Shown here in pieces: positions 11,001-19,562 of a DNA stretch of 64,000 bases. Positions within the stretch are counted from its first letter, which is position 1. The number at the start of each line of letters is the position of its first letter. Below the pieces are notes generated by a model. The model ran no database searches, was not told the DNA's origin, and saw only the letters and a program-made list of their open reading frames with translations. Both the position numbers and the translations under genes were made by a program. Location of the stretch: NCBI GenBank assembly GCA_024663395.1, contig JANFAH010000032.1, positions 434,001 to 498,000 on the forward strand, given 5' to 3'. The stretch comes from Pisolithus tinctorius (lineage: Eukaryota > Basidiomycota > Agaricomycetes > Boletales > Pisolithaceae).

Positions 11001-11655
11001 CATTCGGGATAGGGATATTGTGTTGGACCCAAGGCGTGTGCGGAATCGTAGGAATCTTTACTGGCAGAAAATAGCGTTCGTCTAGGTGTCCATGCTCTGT
11101 AATGTCCCAAGCGAATGCGAGCTCATGGACCGAAACAAGCCAAGTTACGAGTTTAAGTTCTTCTGGCCAAAGCCAATCTGCAGGGTCGAGGTCAAGTTCC
11201 GCGGCCCGTTCGGCAGTGAAGCGGACGCCTGGGGCGAAGTCTGGTGGATGGGTTGGAAGTGGTTGGAGACCAGCGAGCAGGTCGTCAGGCAGGCTGCGCA
11301 CGATGTGGTATTCTTCTGCCATCGGGGCAGGTACTGTCCGAACCTTCTTGGCAACTGGCTTGTAAACGAGGGTGCAAACCGCGGGATCTAGTCGATAAAC
11401 GCTGCCGAATGCGGCTATAGCAGAGGGGTTTAGTATTGTCTGAGTGGAAGAGAGGAAAGTGAAAGCAGGCGAGGGTATTCCGGTGGGTATGTTCTGCGGT
11501 ACGGGTGCCGCGGGCGAAGAGAAGTTCGTCGAAGTGAAGGCTAGGGATGAGACAGTAGGACTGAGGAATGGATAACAGCGGCTAAACAGGAAACAGGACG
11601 TTTTGGTAGGCTCTCCCCGACCGTTTGGTGGATCATTGATATTCAAAAACCCCAT
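8044..11655 (-). CDS. pol: Element B pol: RT, RNase H, integrase
   Basis: One frame of 1203 codons from ATG 11655, though translation may enter by -1 frameshift rather than at that ATG. RT region: VHDLQPLNAVTIRHAS, MMDLYSGYDQ, TTLPQGHANA and the catalytic LPFIDDVPVK (FIDD form of YxDD). RNase H: AVDTSVIAVGYIL, RYSQAKLELYGL. Integrase: H2C2 finger (HDDLGHKG...CHECQICQ), then D, D and E in HIDTML, VTDNGPTF and GIVERRHYD. The C-terminus has GTLVLVRNSRIEKELNRK followed by a beta-rich tail and an acidic end; I see no chromodomain. No internal stops, all catalytic residues seen, so it could encode an active enzyme. The protease lies in the preceding ORF. Confidence 0.9.
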   Translation of the reverse strand: MGFLNINDPPNGRGEPTKTSCFLFSRCYPFLSPTVSSLAFTSTNFSSPAAPVPQNIPTGIPSPAFTFLSSTQTILNPSAIAAFGSVYRLDPAVCTLVYKPVAKKVRTVPAPMAEEYHIVRSLPDDLLAGLQPLPTHPPDFAPGVRFTAERAAELDLDPADWLWPEELKLVTWLVSVHELAFAWDITEHGHLDERYFLPVKIPTIPHTPWVQHNIPIPNAIHAQVIDMIKDRIKSGMYEPSTAAYHSCWFCVVKKDGKSLRLVHDLQPLNAVTIRHASILPFVEHLAESFAGYAVYAMMDLYSGYDQRALHVDSCDLTTFGTPLGPHRLTTLPQGHANAVQVYQGDTAFVLQDEILHHTLPFIDDVPVKSETTRYQRADGSYETIPENPGIRKFIWNHCIVVNRILQCLQNVGATVSARKFVLAALSTVIVGHKCTFEGRIPEESKVQKIRDWPECHNLTQVRSFLGVCGVLRIFIKDFAKIARPLVALTRKDVPFTWDEPQRAAMQRLKDEIVKSPALRRIDYECGCEVILAVDTSVIAVGYILYQLSEDGRQYPSRFGSITLNEVESRYSQAKLELYGLFRVLRTVRIYIFGLTNFTVEVDAKYIKGMINNPDLQPNVTINRWIAGVLLFSFKLVHVPADRHVGPDGLSRRPRSELDLPEDDDHEDWLDRFYSFSTQVVNDRPPPMSLSSQDQHSLPPPAYHRASLLPPTSFYLAFSAAADANNPSDTPDDPAIPRSAKARAHEAKMEMIRAFLMTHERPPDLTDAQYSSFFNLASRFFLLDGNLWRREPHRRHQLVVDASKRYRLIKEAHDDLGHKGVFTVRTHLLLRFWWPLLVEDVKWYVCTCHECQICQTQKLHIPPTVPMIGGLFHKAHIDTMLMPKASGYCYIVQARCVLTSYPEWRMLCAENSTTLVSFIFEDILCRWGPLTEIVTDNGPTFVQALDALATQYHIRHIRISPYNSQANGIVERRHYDVREAIMKSCENDDRCWHTVAHSVFWAEQVTILKSTGLSPYFMVHGVEPQFPFDLAEATFLLPLSRDDATLLTTTELIAWQARQLQKHQDDLDQVHGNVLRAHFQSIQQFETAFQHCIKDHNFAPGTLVLVRNSRIEKELNRKTKPRYTGPMVVLRRTTGGSYLLAKLDGSISKLHFAAFRLLPYHPRSQTRATVTRITGLDDEELDRLLEEAEDDPTDDDVEAFSVDS

Positions 11656-13904
11656 TCGACTATACTTTGGTGGCTATGGCAGTGCTTGCCGCACTTGCAG
11701 CGTGGACAGCCCTCGCGCCACAGGCGCATGGGCAAAGTGTACTCGCGGCCGTCATTCAGGTCTCGGAGAGTAATCCGCTGTCCGCCGTCGGGATAATCGT
11801 TTGTTACCGCACTCATAAGGCAAATGAATGGACATCCAAGGAGCATGTCGAAGTTGGCATGTTCAATTACTTGAACCTGTAGCATGACCGGCCCAGCACC
11901 AAAGTCGAGTTTCAGGTTCTCTAGTACGCCTACAGTAGTGTCTTTAGACATGTTAGCAGACATCATAGTCATGAGATGATTGCAGCGCAAAGGGAGTCCG
12001 ATCTTTTCCCAAACACGCCTGGGCATGGCGACGATTTCCGAACCGGAATCTAGTACGCAGTTGATTGTGACGTCGGTCCTGGGGACCTTAGCTTCGATGC
12101 AGCAGAGCGGCAGAGTGTGGTGAGCTACGATGGAGCCGTCGTCACCGCGGATAACGCGGTCTCCGTATTCGCACGTGGTTCTTTGAGGATCGCGGCCAGT
12201 CAGTTCATTCACTTGTACTCCTTCTTCATCGTTGCTACGAACTACCTCAATCTCGTTTGTGGTGACGCGTTTCGCCATGGTGATGTCTCTGAACTGTTTG
12301 TGAAACTCTGGGGCTACTGCAAATAATTCTTTGACTGGCATGGCAACGCTAGTTTCAAGTACGCGCTCCACGATACACTTGGGTGCGGCTTCGTCTTCGA
12401 GAGGGAACGAGTAACGATACTGGTTTTGATTGCAAGCTGCTGGGTATGGTGTCTGCGATGGAACAATTGCTGCGGGAACAGGATCCTTGCGTGCGGGTGT
12501 CAGAGCTGGACTAGTTGGAGGAACATATGGTTTCGTAGCGGTAGATGTTGGTGCAGGTGTGGAGGGCTCGGATGCCTGGCGAGCGGCACGCGAACTTTGA
12601 ACACCAGGGGAAATGATTTCCTCTTCAACAGTGGCTGCGCACAGGTCGACTCGTGGAGGGTTGGCAGGACGTGCCGCAGGTCGAGCTGTGATTTCAACTC
12701 CGTCGAAGCGGGCTTTCTTTCCGTGGGGAATGACTGCTCCCTTGTTACCTTTATCCGCTTGGTAGGTAGCCCAAGCTTGAGTGACATATGCTTGGAAGTC
12801 AGGGTCGGCTAAGTCTGTGACAGGTTCATCGGCATCTTGGACGGTGTTTAAGAAGGCAGAAGGCTGGATCTCCAACTGCACGTCAATTTCGGGATGAGCA
12901 ACGCAGAAGAGGTTGGTGGTGCCTTGCGCGGCCGCATTGCACGGAGCGGCAGGAGTTGCAGCACACGCGCTGGCCTGGTCTCTGTCAGCCATGATGCGGT
13001 CAACAGCCTCTCTCAGTGAGTTACATTCAGGGAAATGTGGAATTCGGCTCCTGTCCGCCAGATAGAGACGGTTGTCTGTACCTCTCGTGATCTTACCTGC
13101 GCGGATATAGACTTCAACGAGCACGCACATCCTTGTCCAGTGGTTGGGGTCTGCACAGAAACCGCAGCCAGGTCTGCGTTGCTGCGGCAGAGGCTGCGTC
13201 TGGAAGTTGTATTCCTGTTTAACGACAGTACCGGGAGGTGGCACTTGCGGCATGTAAGCCGACGAGGGAGGTGCAGCTGGCGAGGCCATGGTACCCATTG
13301 TTGGTACCGCACTACGAAGAGCGGATCCTGTCAGAAGGAACTTAGCGGCTTTGACGACTTCTGCAAGCGGGTACGGATCGTCAGGGTGGAGGTCGGTGCG
13401 GACTATGGAGAGTCGATGACGAATACGGTCTGCGATGGCCCTCGGGAAGCCATTCAGGAACATGGAATCCCGTTCCGTCTCTGCAAGCTTTTTAGTTTTA
13501 ATGAGCAGGGCAGAAATCTTAGCGAATTTCCGCTGGTATTCTCTGAGGTCATCCTGGTTCCACATAGGCTTGGACTGATATTCTTCGACGAGATACTGCA
13601 GATCCACGTGGCAATAGCGGTCGTCACCCTCGCAGCCAGGGTACAAACCCTTAACAGCGACTATGAAGGCATCCCAGTCGTCGGCCGCGGGAGTGGCTTC
13701 CGGAAGCGTTTGCCAGACCTCGGCTTCTTCGAGGTCAGCGTAGCGGATTGCAGCTCTGATCTTGCCACAGTCATCAAGAGCAGTGAGAGTACCGAGGAAG
13801 TCGATGTCTTCGAGGTAGCACGGAAGCTGCACAGGAGAATCTCCGCTAAATTTAGGTGAGTTTTGTGTTCTGCGGAGCAGCATCTGAAACTGAGGATTAG
13901 CCAT
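11643..13904 (-). CDS. gag: Element B gag with protease domain at its C-terminus
   Basis: Frame of 753 codons. The N-terminal region (MANPQFQMLLRRTQ...PKFSGDSPVQLPCYLEDI) and the following helices fit a gypsy-type Gag. A zinc knuckle CX2CX4HX4C (CGFCADPNHWTRMC) follows a Gln/Pro-rich linker. A Pro/Ser/Thr-rich region then leads to an aspartic protease with an intact DSG motif (NCVLDSGSEIVAMP), so the protease is fused to Gag instead of Pol. It ends SIVEWGF at TGA 11643-11645, overlapping pol by 13 bases. The frame stays open upstream of ATG 13904 through 14505 into the LTR, with no further in-frame ATG. The true N-terminus may therefore be longer, or start elsewhere; 13904 is the best visible start. 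Confidence 0.85.
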   Translation of the reverse strand: MANPQFQMLLRRTQNSPKFSGDSPVQLPCYLEDIDFLGTLTALDDCGKIRAAIRYADLEEAEVWQTLPEATPAADDWDAFIVAVKGLYPGCEGDDRYCHVDLQYLVEEYQSKPMWNQDDLREYQRKFAKISALLIKTKKLAETERDSMFLNGFPRAIADRIRHRLSIVRTDLHPDDPYPLAEVVKAAKFLLTGSALRSAVPTMGTMASPAAPPSSAYMPQVPPPGTVVKQEYNFQTQPLPQQRRPGCGFCADPNHWTRMCVLVEVYIRAGKITRGTDNRLYLADRSRIPHFPECNSLREAVDRIMADRDQASACAATPAAPCNAAAQGTTNLFCVAHPEIDVQLEIQPSAFLNTVQDADEPVTDLADPDFQAYVTQAWATYQADKGNKGAVIPHGKKARFDGVEITARPAARPANPPRVDLCAATVEEEIISPGVQSSRAARQASEPSTPAPTSTATKPYVPPTSPALTPARKDPVPAAIVPSQTPYPAACNQNQYRYSFPLEDEAAPKCIVERVLETSVAMPVKELFAVAPEFHKQFRDITMAKRVTTNEIEVVRSNDEEGVQVNELTGRDPQRTTCEYGDRVIRGDDGSIVAHHTLPLCCIEAKVPRTDVTINCVLDSGSEIVAMPRRVWEKIGLPLRCNHLMTMMSANMSKDTTVGVLENLKLDFGAGPVMLQVQVIEHANFDMLLGCPFICLMSAVTNDYPDGGQRITLRDLNDGREYTLPMRLWREGCPRCKCGKHCHSHQSIVEWGF
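11646..11652 (-). promoter_or_regulatory. -1 ribosomal frameshift site of element B
   Basis: The gag end reads TGG GGT TTT TGA, giving the slippery heptamer G GGT TTT in frame directly before the stop. The -1 frame reads on as LNINDPP..., the pol frame. The ATG at 11653-11655 in the same frame offers an alternative, reinitiation. Confidence 0.65.
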
Positions 13905-14481
13905 TGGTGGGTTAACCTGTGGTGGCGGTGCTGGATTGGTAACGGGTGGAACGGGTATTGGTTGCGGGTGCGAAGCGGTTGGTATAGTGCACGAGCGAGC
14001 TGGTGGAAGCGTTGGAGGGTTACTAATTGGCTGATGGGTGGTCTGCGACCGAGTGAGTGGTCGTGGCAGTGTGGCGGATGGAGCTGGGAGTCTGGGTATA
14101 GATTCAGAGGCGTCAAAGAGACGGGAAAAAGAGGGTGTCGGTGATGATGAATCAGATGATGTGATGGGTGTTAAAGGTGATGGCGGGGTTTCGGGCCTTC
14201 GGGGAGTTGAGTGGATAAAGCCACCGGGAAAATCAGGGGCAGTGAGATCTAGGTGATCTGACGCGATGGATATCTGGTCTGCCGAGATATCAGGGGGGGT
14301 GATCGTGGGTAGTACCCACGGAATGTCAGCGGGTAATTGTGCGTGATCCGGTGTTACGGGTGAAACAGGGCGGAAAATGTCGGAGTCTTCTGACAGGTTG
14401 AGATTGCGAAAGTGCAGGCGTAAATTTTCTAGTTCGGTGCGTTCGGCGGTGCGCCTGAGCGACCTTCTGGAAGCGACAGCA

Positions 14482-14503
14482 GAACCCCTCGCGGTGGGCT
14501 CCA
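14482..14503 (-). promoter_or_regulatory. Putative primer binding site of element B
   Basis: Two bases after the 5' LTR the minus strand starts TGGAGCCCACCGCGAGG. A TGG start just inside the LTR is typical of tRNA primer sites. I cannot assign the tRNA, and the deeper bases do not fit a standard T-loop register, so only the first part may pair. The 13905-14481 leader is open in the gag frame and Pro/Ser/Thr rich. Confidence 0.4.
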
Positions 14504-14505
14504 GT

Positions 14506-15159
14506 TGTAGGAAAAGTCCAAGTAGCTGTATAACACGAGCTAGATGGCTTAGATAACAACAATAAGAAATGAAGGGAACGAATTGTTCGTCCCAAGGGAT
14601 TCTGGACTGTCGGGACTAGAAGGAGGGGCCCAGCGCTTTGTAGCGGTAGTGTTTCGTGATGTGTGCGGTGTGGTCTGCGGAGTAGTACTGGCAATGCGAG
14701 CGGTGCGAGCGGTATACGTAGTTCGTGCGTGGCGGAATGCGAGATGTGCGGTGTAGACAAAGTGGAAAAGAAACTCGTGGTGACCTTCCGAGTGCCAAAA
14801 GGTCCTATTCTGTACCTAAGTACAGGGCTTTATAGTCCGGACAAACCCGGAACCTAAGTAAGACAGGGTACAGTAAGGGAAAGCCGCGCGACAGCGCATA
14901 CACAGAAGACAGGCCAAACTGAGGCCGAGGGTATACTACAAGCACTAAAGGAATAGAGACCGTGATAAAAGAAAGAGTCCGAGGAAAAACAACAACCGGA
15001 GCACAGCAGCCACGGGTATAGCATTGCACGAGAGGGAGCAAGGGCGCGGGAAGGTAGTGCATGAACAATGGTGAACGCGAGAGGGGAGCGGACGTAACAG
15101 TAGTCACGGAACGGTTAATGATAGGGGCTTACGCGTCCAGGGAATGCGGATTCCTCACA
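14506..15159 (-). repeat. 5' LTR of element B
   Basis: Direct copy of 5086-5739 (631 of 654 identical by my count). Followed on the plus strand by CCGG (15160-15163), the second target-site copy. Confidence 0.93.
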
Positions 15160-15523
15160 CCGGGTCATCTCCTGGCCCGTCGTCGCCAGGACCTTCATCA
15201 CCGGGGTCATTACCACCGGGATTGAAGTCATCTGGTTCATCTGGGTCCGGTTCATCATCCAGATCATTAGTGGGTGCGAGAGGTCGGTTAGGGATGGGGG
15301 TAGTGGATCTACGGGCTGAGAAGCCCCTGAAGTTGTTGACTTCACCAGGTGATCTTCTGGCTGTCCCTAAGGACACCAGGGCAGCAGTGCAGCGCAAGTC
15401 GACTGCTGAGGCGGAATCTGGGTTGTTGGTAGCACGTGCCTGTGCTGCTTGGGTTCTGGTTTGGGTAGGCATGCCGAGGGTGTGATGCTGAGGATTGAGT
15501 AGAAGGGTGTTTGACCCACACAA
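15160..15523 (-). pseudogene. gag: Element A gag, N-terminal part cut off by element B
   Basis: About 120 codons from ATG 15523, with a second possible start at MPTQTRTQAAQARATNN. It ends in an acidic Asp/Pro/Gly-rich stretch (NDPGDEGPGDDGPGDDP) that breaks at the LTR of B. After removal of B and one CCGG the codons run on as DDP then DNDDEEPL in the 4012-5085 piece, in frame. The PBS region lies just upstream at 15511-15524. Confidence 0.8.
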
Positions 15524-15524
15524 G
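15511..15524 (-). promoter_or_regulatory. Putative self-priming site of element A
   Basis: Directly inside the 5' LTR the minus strand reads CTTGTGTGGGTCAA. The reverse complement matches a segment within the LTR (15665-15678) at 10 of 14 positions, with three of the four differences being transitions. The equivalent pair in element C matches at 13 of 14. This resembles self-primed retroelements, but in A and C no TATA box sits at a convincing distance from the LTR segment. Confidence 0.35.
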
Positions 15525-16127
15525 TGTGAGTCTGAAATACTGTTAAGTCCGGGTCTTTACCGGTCCAAGGCCGGTCCAGAGTCCGGTCGGGGGTCAGAGG
15601 GTAACACGAGATATCGAAGGTTTTGGACTGTTGGACTTAGCGACTGATGATGCAGCGCTATTCCCTTGCATGGGCCATAGTCCGGTCGAGAAGCAGAAGA
15701 CAGATGAACAGGGAGACCGGGCTAAGACGGGAACTAAGTTGATTTCAGACTGAGGCTAGAACAGATTATCCTATGGCTTAAATACTGGAAGTAACCTAAG
15801 TGTAATGTAGCACCAGAGACTGGTCTGCGCCAGTACAGCAATGATTGGTAAACACATTGGTAAGTAGTGTTACAAAGAATATTATCAAGCAAAGAGTATG
15901 AACAAGGGATTACTGGGAACCGGGGCAGGAGATGTGGCTGGGCCGGGTGTTACACTGGCCCGGTACTAACTGAGGGGACAACTCGACTGGGCACTGCCTT
16001 GCAGTGCCTCGCGAGCTAACACATTTCTGGGTCGAAGGGTTAAGGCTGGGACCAGGGAAAGGGTTGGACAGAACCGGTCAAGACCGGGATAGAACCAGTC
16101 TGAGGTGGTCTGGGCACGGTCATGACA
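15525..16127 (-). repeat. 5' LTR of element A
   Basis: 603 bp; on the minus strand TGTCATGACC...ACTCACA. Its ends and several internal words match the 754-bp LTR of C (19563-20316), but lengths and most bases differ, so the two are not one element's pair. Its accgg-rich composition fits A. On the plus strand it is followed by ATCCCCCCCTTTT, a pyrimidine tract belonging to C pol. Confidence 0.75.
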
Positions 16128-18244
16128 ATCCCCCCCTTTTGGGTAGACGTCCCAACGTCGCATAAGTGCATCAGGTTTGGCTCCTAGGCAGCCAGGGTGG
16201 AAGCAGATGGAAAGGTTGAATTGGGAAAGGTACTCTGACCAGCAGGCCTGTCAACAAGTGAGAACTTTAGAGGTGGAAAAGTACTCAAGGTTTTTGTGGT
16301 CCATCACCATGTCGACAGGTAAGGCAGAACCTTCTAGGAAATGCTGCCAATGGTGGAAGGCCTCAAAGATAGCCAACAGCTCCTTGTCATGGGTATCATA
16401 ATTGAGTTCTGGCATGGTCATGGTGTGGGAGTAGAAAGTGACTGGGCAGAGTTCACCTGAGTGAAGAATACCAGCAATGGCATAGTCAGAGGCATTGGTT
16501 TCTACTGTAAGTGGAGCATCAGGAACCCAATGAGTGAGAATAGGGGCAGAGCTGAAGGCATCCTTCAGGCAGAGAAAAGCAGAGCAGCACTCCTTGGAAA
16601 AGTTCCAAGGAGCACCCTTTTGCATGAGACGAGTGAGCAGAACGATGATGTCAGAGTAGTTATTAATGAATCATCTATAGAAATTTGCAAAACCAAGGAA
16701 GGATTGGATGTCTCACACCTTCTGCAGCTCAGGCCAGTTGTGGACTGCCTGAACTTTTTTGGTGGACATGGTGAGACTGGAGGGAGAAAGAATGTAGCTG
16801 AGGTACTCAATGGAGTTGGAGTGAAACTTGCACTTCTCTGGCTTGGCATAAAGACCATGCTTTCAAAGGCAGTGGAGTACCTCTTTTACATGTTTGCAGT
16901 GCGACTCCATGTCCTGCAAATAGATCAGGATGTCATTGAGGTATACCATGACACAGACATCGAGCATGTCTGCAAAGATACTATTGACAAACCACTGGAA
17001 GGCTGCAGGTGCATTAGTCAGACCAAATGGCATTACCTGCCACTCATAAGAACCATAACAAGTGCAGAATGCTGTTTTCCATTCATCTCTGTCTGCAATG
17101 CAACTAGATGATAGGCATGGTGGAGGTTGATCTTGGTGTAGACTTTAGTGCAGCTTGGAGAGTCTAGTAGGTCAGAGATGAGCAGCAGTGGATAGCGGTC
17201 TTTTTTCATGATTTTGTTGAGTCCTCAATAGTCTACACAGAGGTGGAGTGAACCATCCTTCTTCTTTACAAAGAGGACAGGGGCACCATGAGCAGAGGTG
17301 GATTGTTTGATGAAACCATAGCCAAGATGCTTGTCAATGAAGGTGCAGAGAGCTTCAAGTTCTGGTGGAGAAAGAGAGTATATCATGCTAATGGGCAGAG
17401 AAGCTCCTTCCTTGAGGTTGATCTTGAGATCAAACAAGCAGTGTGGTGGAAGCTCCGTAGCCTTGTCTTCACTAAAGACATCAGCAAACTTGTGGTACTC
17501 AGGAGGGACCGAGGAGAGGTCAGGAGGCAGAGAAGAAGCAGAGGATGCATGAAGCTTCACATCATCAGCAGAGAGCTGCAAGTGGAACTGTCTAGAACCA
17601 GGGAGAGCACAGGCTCTGACATATGCAGCAGCATTGATGAGTGAGACGAGTGGAGTGGAGTGCAGTGAGTTGGTCGGAGTTGCAGACAGAGCTGCAGACA
17701 GAGTGGAGGGTGTCAGATCCAGAGCAGGGGTTGCAGTGGAAGGTGACAAAGGCACCTGGGGCATTGGCATTCCTTGTAATGGTGGTTTGAATGATATACT
17801 GCCCAATACCCAGTCAATTGATGGATTGAAGCAGGTGAGCCAGTTGTGTCCTAATACCAGTGAACATGAAGAATCCAACAGAGTAACATAAAATGAAATG
17901 GAGTTGACATCGCTGGAAGGGAAGTGGAGGGAAAGATCTACTTCTTGGGAAATGACAGCATTTGTACTACCATCAAACAAGCAGAGCAGAATTGGCAGAG
18001 AAACAGAGGAAACAGGAATGGCATATTTTGTGATTATAGATGGGTTTACGAAACAATGAGAAGATCCAGAATTGATCAACACAGAAAAAGTATCAACAGA
18101 ATAATCCAGAAGAGTTACAGACAGAAGTAAAGAGTTGGGACTAGAAAGAGCAGATGCATTGAGTCAGATGTCTGGTTGTGCACAGTTGGGTTCAATGCTT
18201 CCTCCAGGCTGTGCAAGCTCCCTGGAGGAGCAGACTAATTTTTT
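16128..18244 (-). pseudogene. pol: Element C pol remnant: protease, RT, RNase H
   Basis: Open blocks 18082-17225 and 16625-16251 are separated by stops and frame changes. The protease motif reads INSGSSHCF, so the catalytic Asp is Asn (codon at 18071-18073). RT blocks follow A (LFVKKKDGSLHLCVDY, then a TGA where A has CGG-type Arg in VDFRG). The RT box reads VYLND, first Asp to Asn (16935-16937). RNase H (VETNASDYAIAGIL, ELNYDTHDKELLAIFEAF) is fairly well kept. The last readable part is RRWDVYPKGGD, where A continues into its integrase linker. Product non-functional. Confidence 0.85.
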
Positions 18245-19430
18245 GGCTCTGCCTTCTCTGCAGGTGGAGTAGGCAGAGTTCCAGCCATAGCTGCATGGGC
18301 TTTGGCTGCATGAGAGGTGGACTTGGGACAGCCCTTAGCAGAGTGGCCAGCCTCACCACAGAAGAGGCAGAGGTTGTTCTTCATCCTGCACTGGTGTTCA
18401 GTGGAGGTGAGTTTGCCATCCTTGCCCAGAAGATGGGCAATATCAGATTTGGGCATGTTGGACTTGGGCAGATCTTTCTGTTTGCCCTTTCCCTTGGCAT
18501 TGGACTTTGGAGCAGAGGTGGAGGACAATGATTTACTTTTATTTTTGGAGTTGGAAGTCTGCAACTTGTCAGAGGCAGACTTGGTGGTCCATGAGACTTC
18601 CACTTTACATTCCCAGTAGCACACATCAATGGTCTGGGCAAGTTCATGGAGTTGTGCAAGGGTAGAAGGCTTTCTGATGCAAGTGATCTCATCTTTGATG
18701 CAGTCTGGAAGTCTGCTATAGAAGCAGTGGCAGAGTGCACCAACACTGTAGTCCTTGACCTGTGAAGCCCAGCAATTGAACTCCACAATGTATTTGGTAA
18801 TTTGAGAACCATCCTTCATGGTGAGGTTCTTGAGTTGTTGGACAGCATCTGCTATGGCATGATGCAGACCGAAATTAGTTGTGAGCTCTTGTAAGAGCTC
18901 ATGATAGTTGTCCATCCAGAGTGGGCAGTCATAGTTGTCAGGATTTAGTAGGTCTGGCTTGAACCAAGCCAGTGCCATACCCTTGAGATAAGACTGAGCA
19001 AAGGTAACCTTGGCTCTGTCAGAGCAGAATGTGCAGGGGTGGTCTTGAAAGTTCAACTTGCATTGTATGAGGAACTCATGGAGCTCCTTAGGATCAGAGC
19101 CATCAAAGGTGTCAGGCTCACAGACTTTGGTTTTTGGAGCAGAGTCCCCAGTGCACAAACTAGACCACACAAGTGCATGGACAGCTCTAGCAAGAGCTAT
19201 GAGGGGATCCTCTGGCAGCTCAGCCAGGTCTTCAGGGATATCCCCATCACCACTGCCCCCACCATCAGGATCACCATCAGGATAGTCAGGGTCAGGGTCG
19301 GGTCCATCATCTCGATTACAAGGAGACAGAGTATGGAAGGTTGTGGGGTGGAGGTTGGAGTGACCAGCTTGTGAAGCACTTCTGCCTTCAGCGCAAGAGC
19401 AGCATCAAGTGGAGAAAGATTGGAATTGTT
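18235..19430 (-). pseudogene. gag: Element C gag remnant
   Basis: An acidic Asp/Pro/Gly stretch (PDPDYPDGDPDGGGSGDGD) leads into a capsid-like region (CEPDTFDGSDPKELHEFL, DNYDCPLWMDNYHELLQEL) and a zinc knuckle CX2CX4HX4C (CLFCGEAGHSAKGC). It ends AEPKN at TAG 18235-18237. The N-terminal 30-odd residues (MLNNSNLSPLDAAL...) lie in another frame, so there is a frameshift near 19340. Closest relative in the window is the A gag. Confidence 0.8.
18238..18244 (-). promoter_or_regulatory. Relic -1 frameshift site of element C
   Basis: The gag end reads CCA AAA AAT TAG, i.e. A AAA AAT before the stop. The -1 frame reads LVCSSRELAQ..., meets one TGA where A has CGC-type Arg, and otherwise runs into the protease as in A. 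Confidence 0.55.
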
Positions 19431-19562
19431 CAACAATGGAAGGGAGTTGACATGGATTAGCCAGCACTACAGCAAGGTTCTCAGCAACCTCTCTTTGAGA
19501 TTGAGCTCAAGTTCTCATAGTGGTGTAAGTTTTTCAGAGGACAGAAAATGAGATCATACAAG

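Larger units (their letters stand above)
5086..15159 (-). mobile_element. Ty3/gypsy-type retrotransposon B nested in gag of element A
   Basis: A 10.07-kb element with 654-bp LTRs at 5086-5739 and 14506-15159. Each LTR begins TGTGAG and ends CTACA on the minus strand. The target duplication is 4 bp, CCGG (5082-5085 and 15160-15163). Inside, on the minus strand: a putative PBS (14482-14503), a long open leader, gag-protease (13904-11643) and pol (11655-8044). A 2.3-kb region between pol and the 3' LTR carries a spliced gene on the plus strand. Both main ORFs are full length, and the LTRs differ at 23 of 654 positions, so it is younger than its host A. Confidence 0.92.
1..16127 (-). mobile_element. 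Ty3/gypsy retrotransposon A (chromovirus type), interrupted by element B
   Basis: Read on the minus strand from 16127: a 5' LTR (15525-16127), the start of gag (15523-15160), the nested element B (5086-15159), the rest of gag (5085-4012), pol (about 4020-935), and a chromodomain tail (879-313). The 3' LTR is not in the window: no second copy of the LTR is seen between 1 and 312. The sequence is rich in accgg-type words, which also mark its LTR and separate it from the CpG-poor element C. The copy is inactive: split gag, an altered protease motif, an altered RT motif and a frameshifting deletion at the integrase end. Confidence 0.85.

Noticed and set aside
14482..14503. Firm assignment of a tRNA to the PBS of B
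   Set aside because: The first 17 or so bases look right, but the deeper bases do not fit the usual T-loop register, so no tRNA is named.
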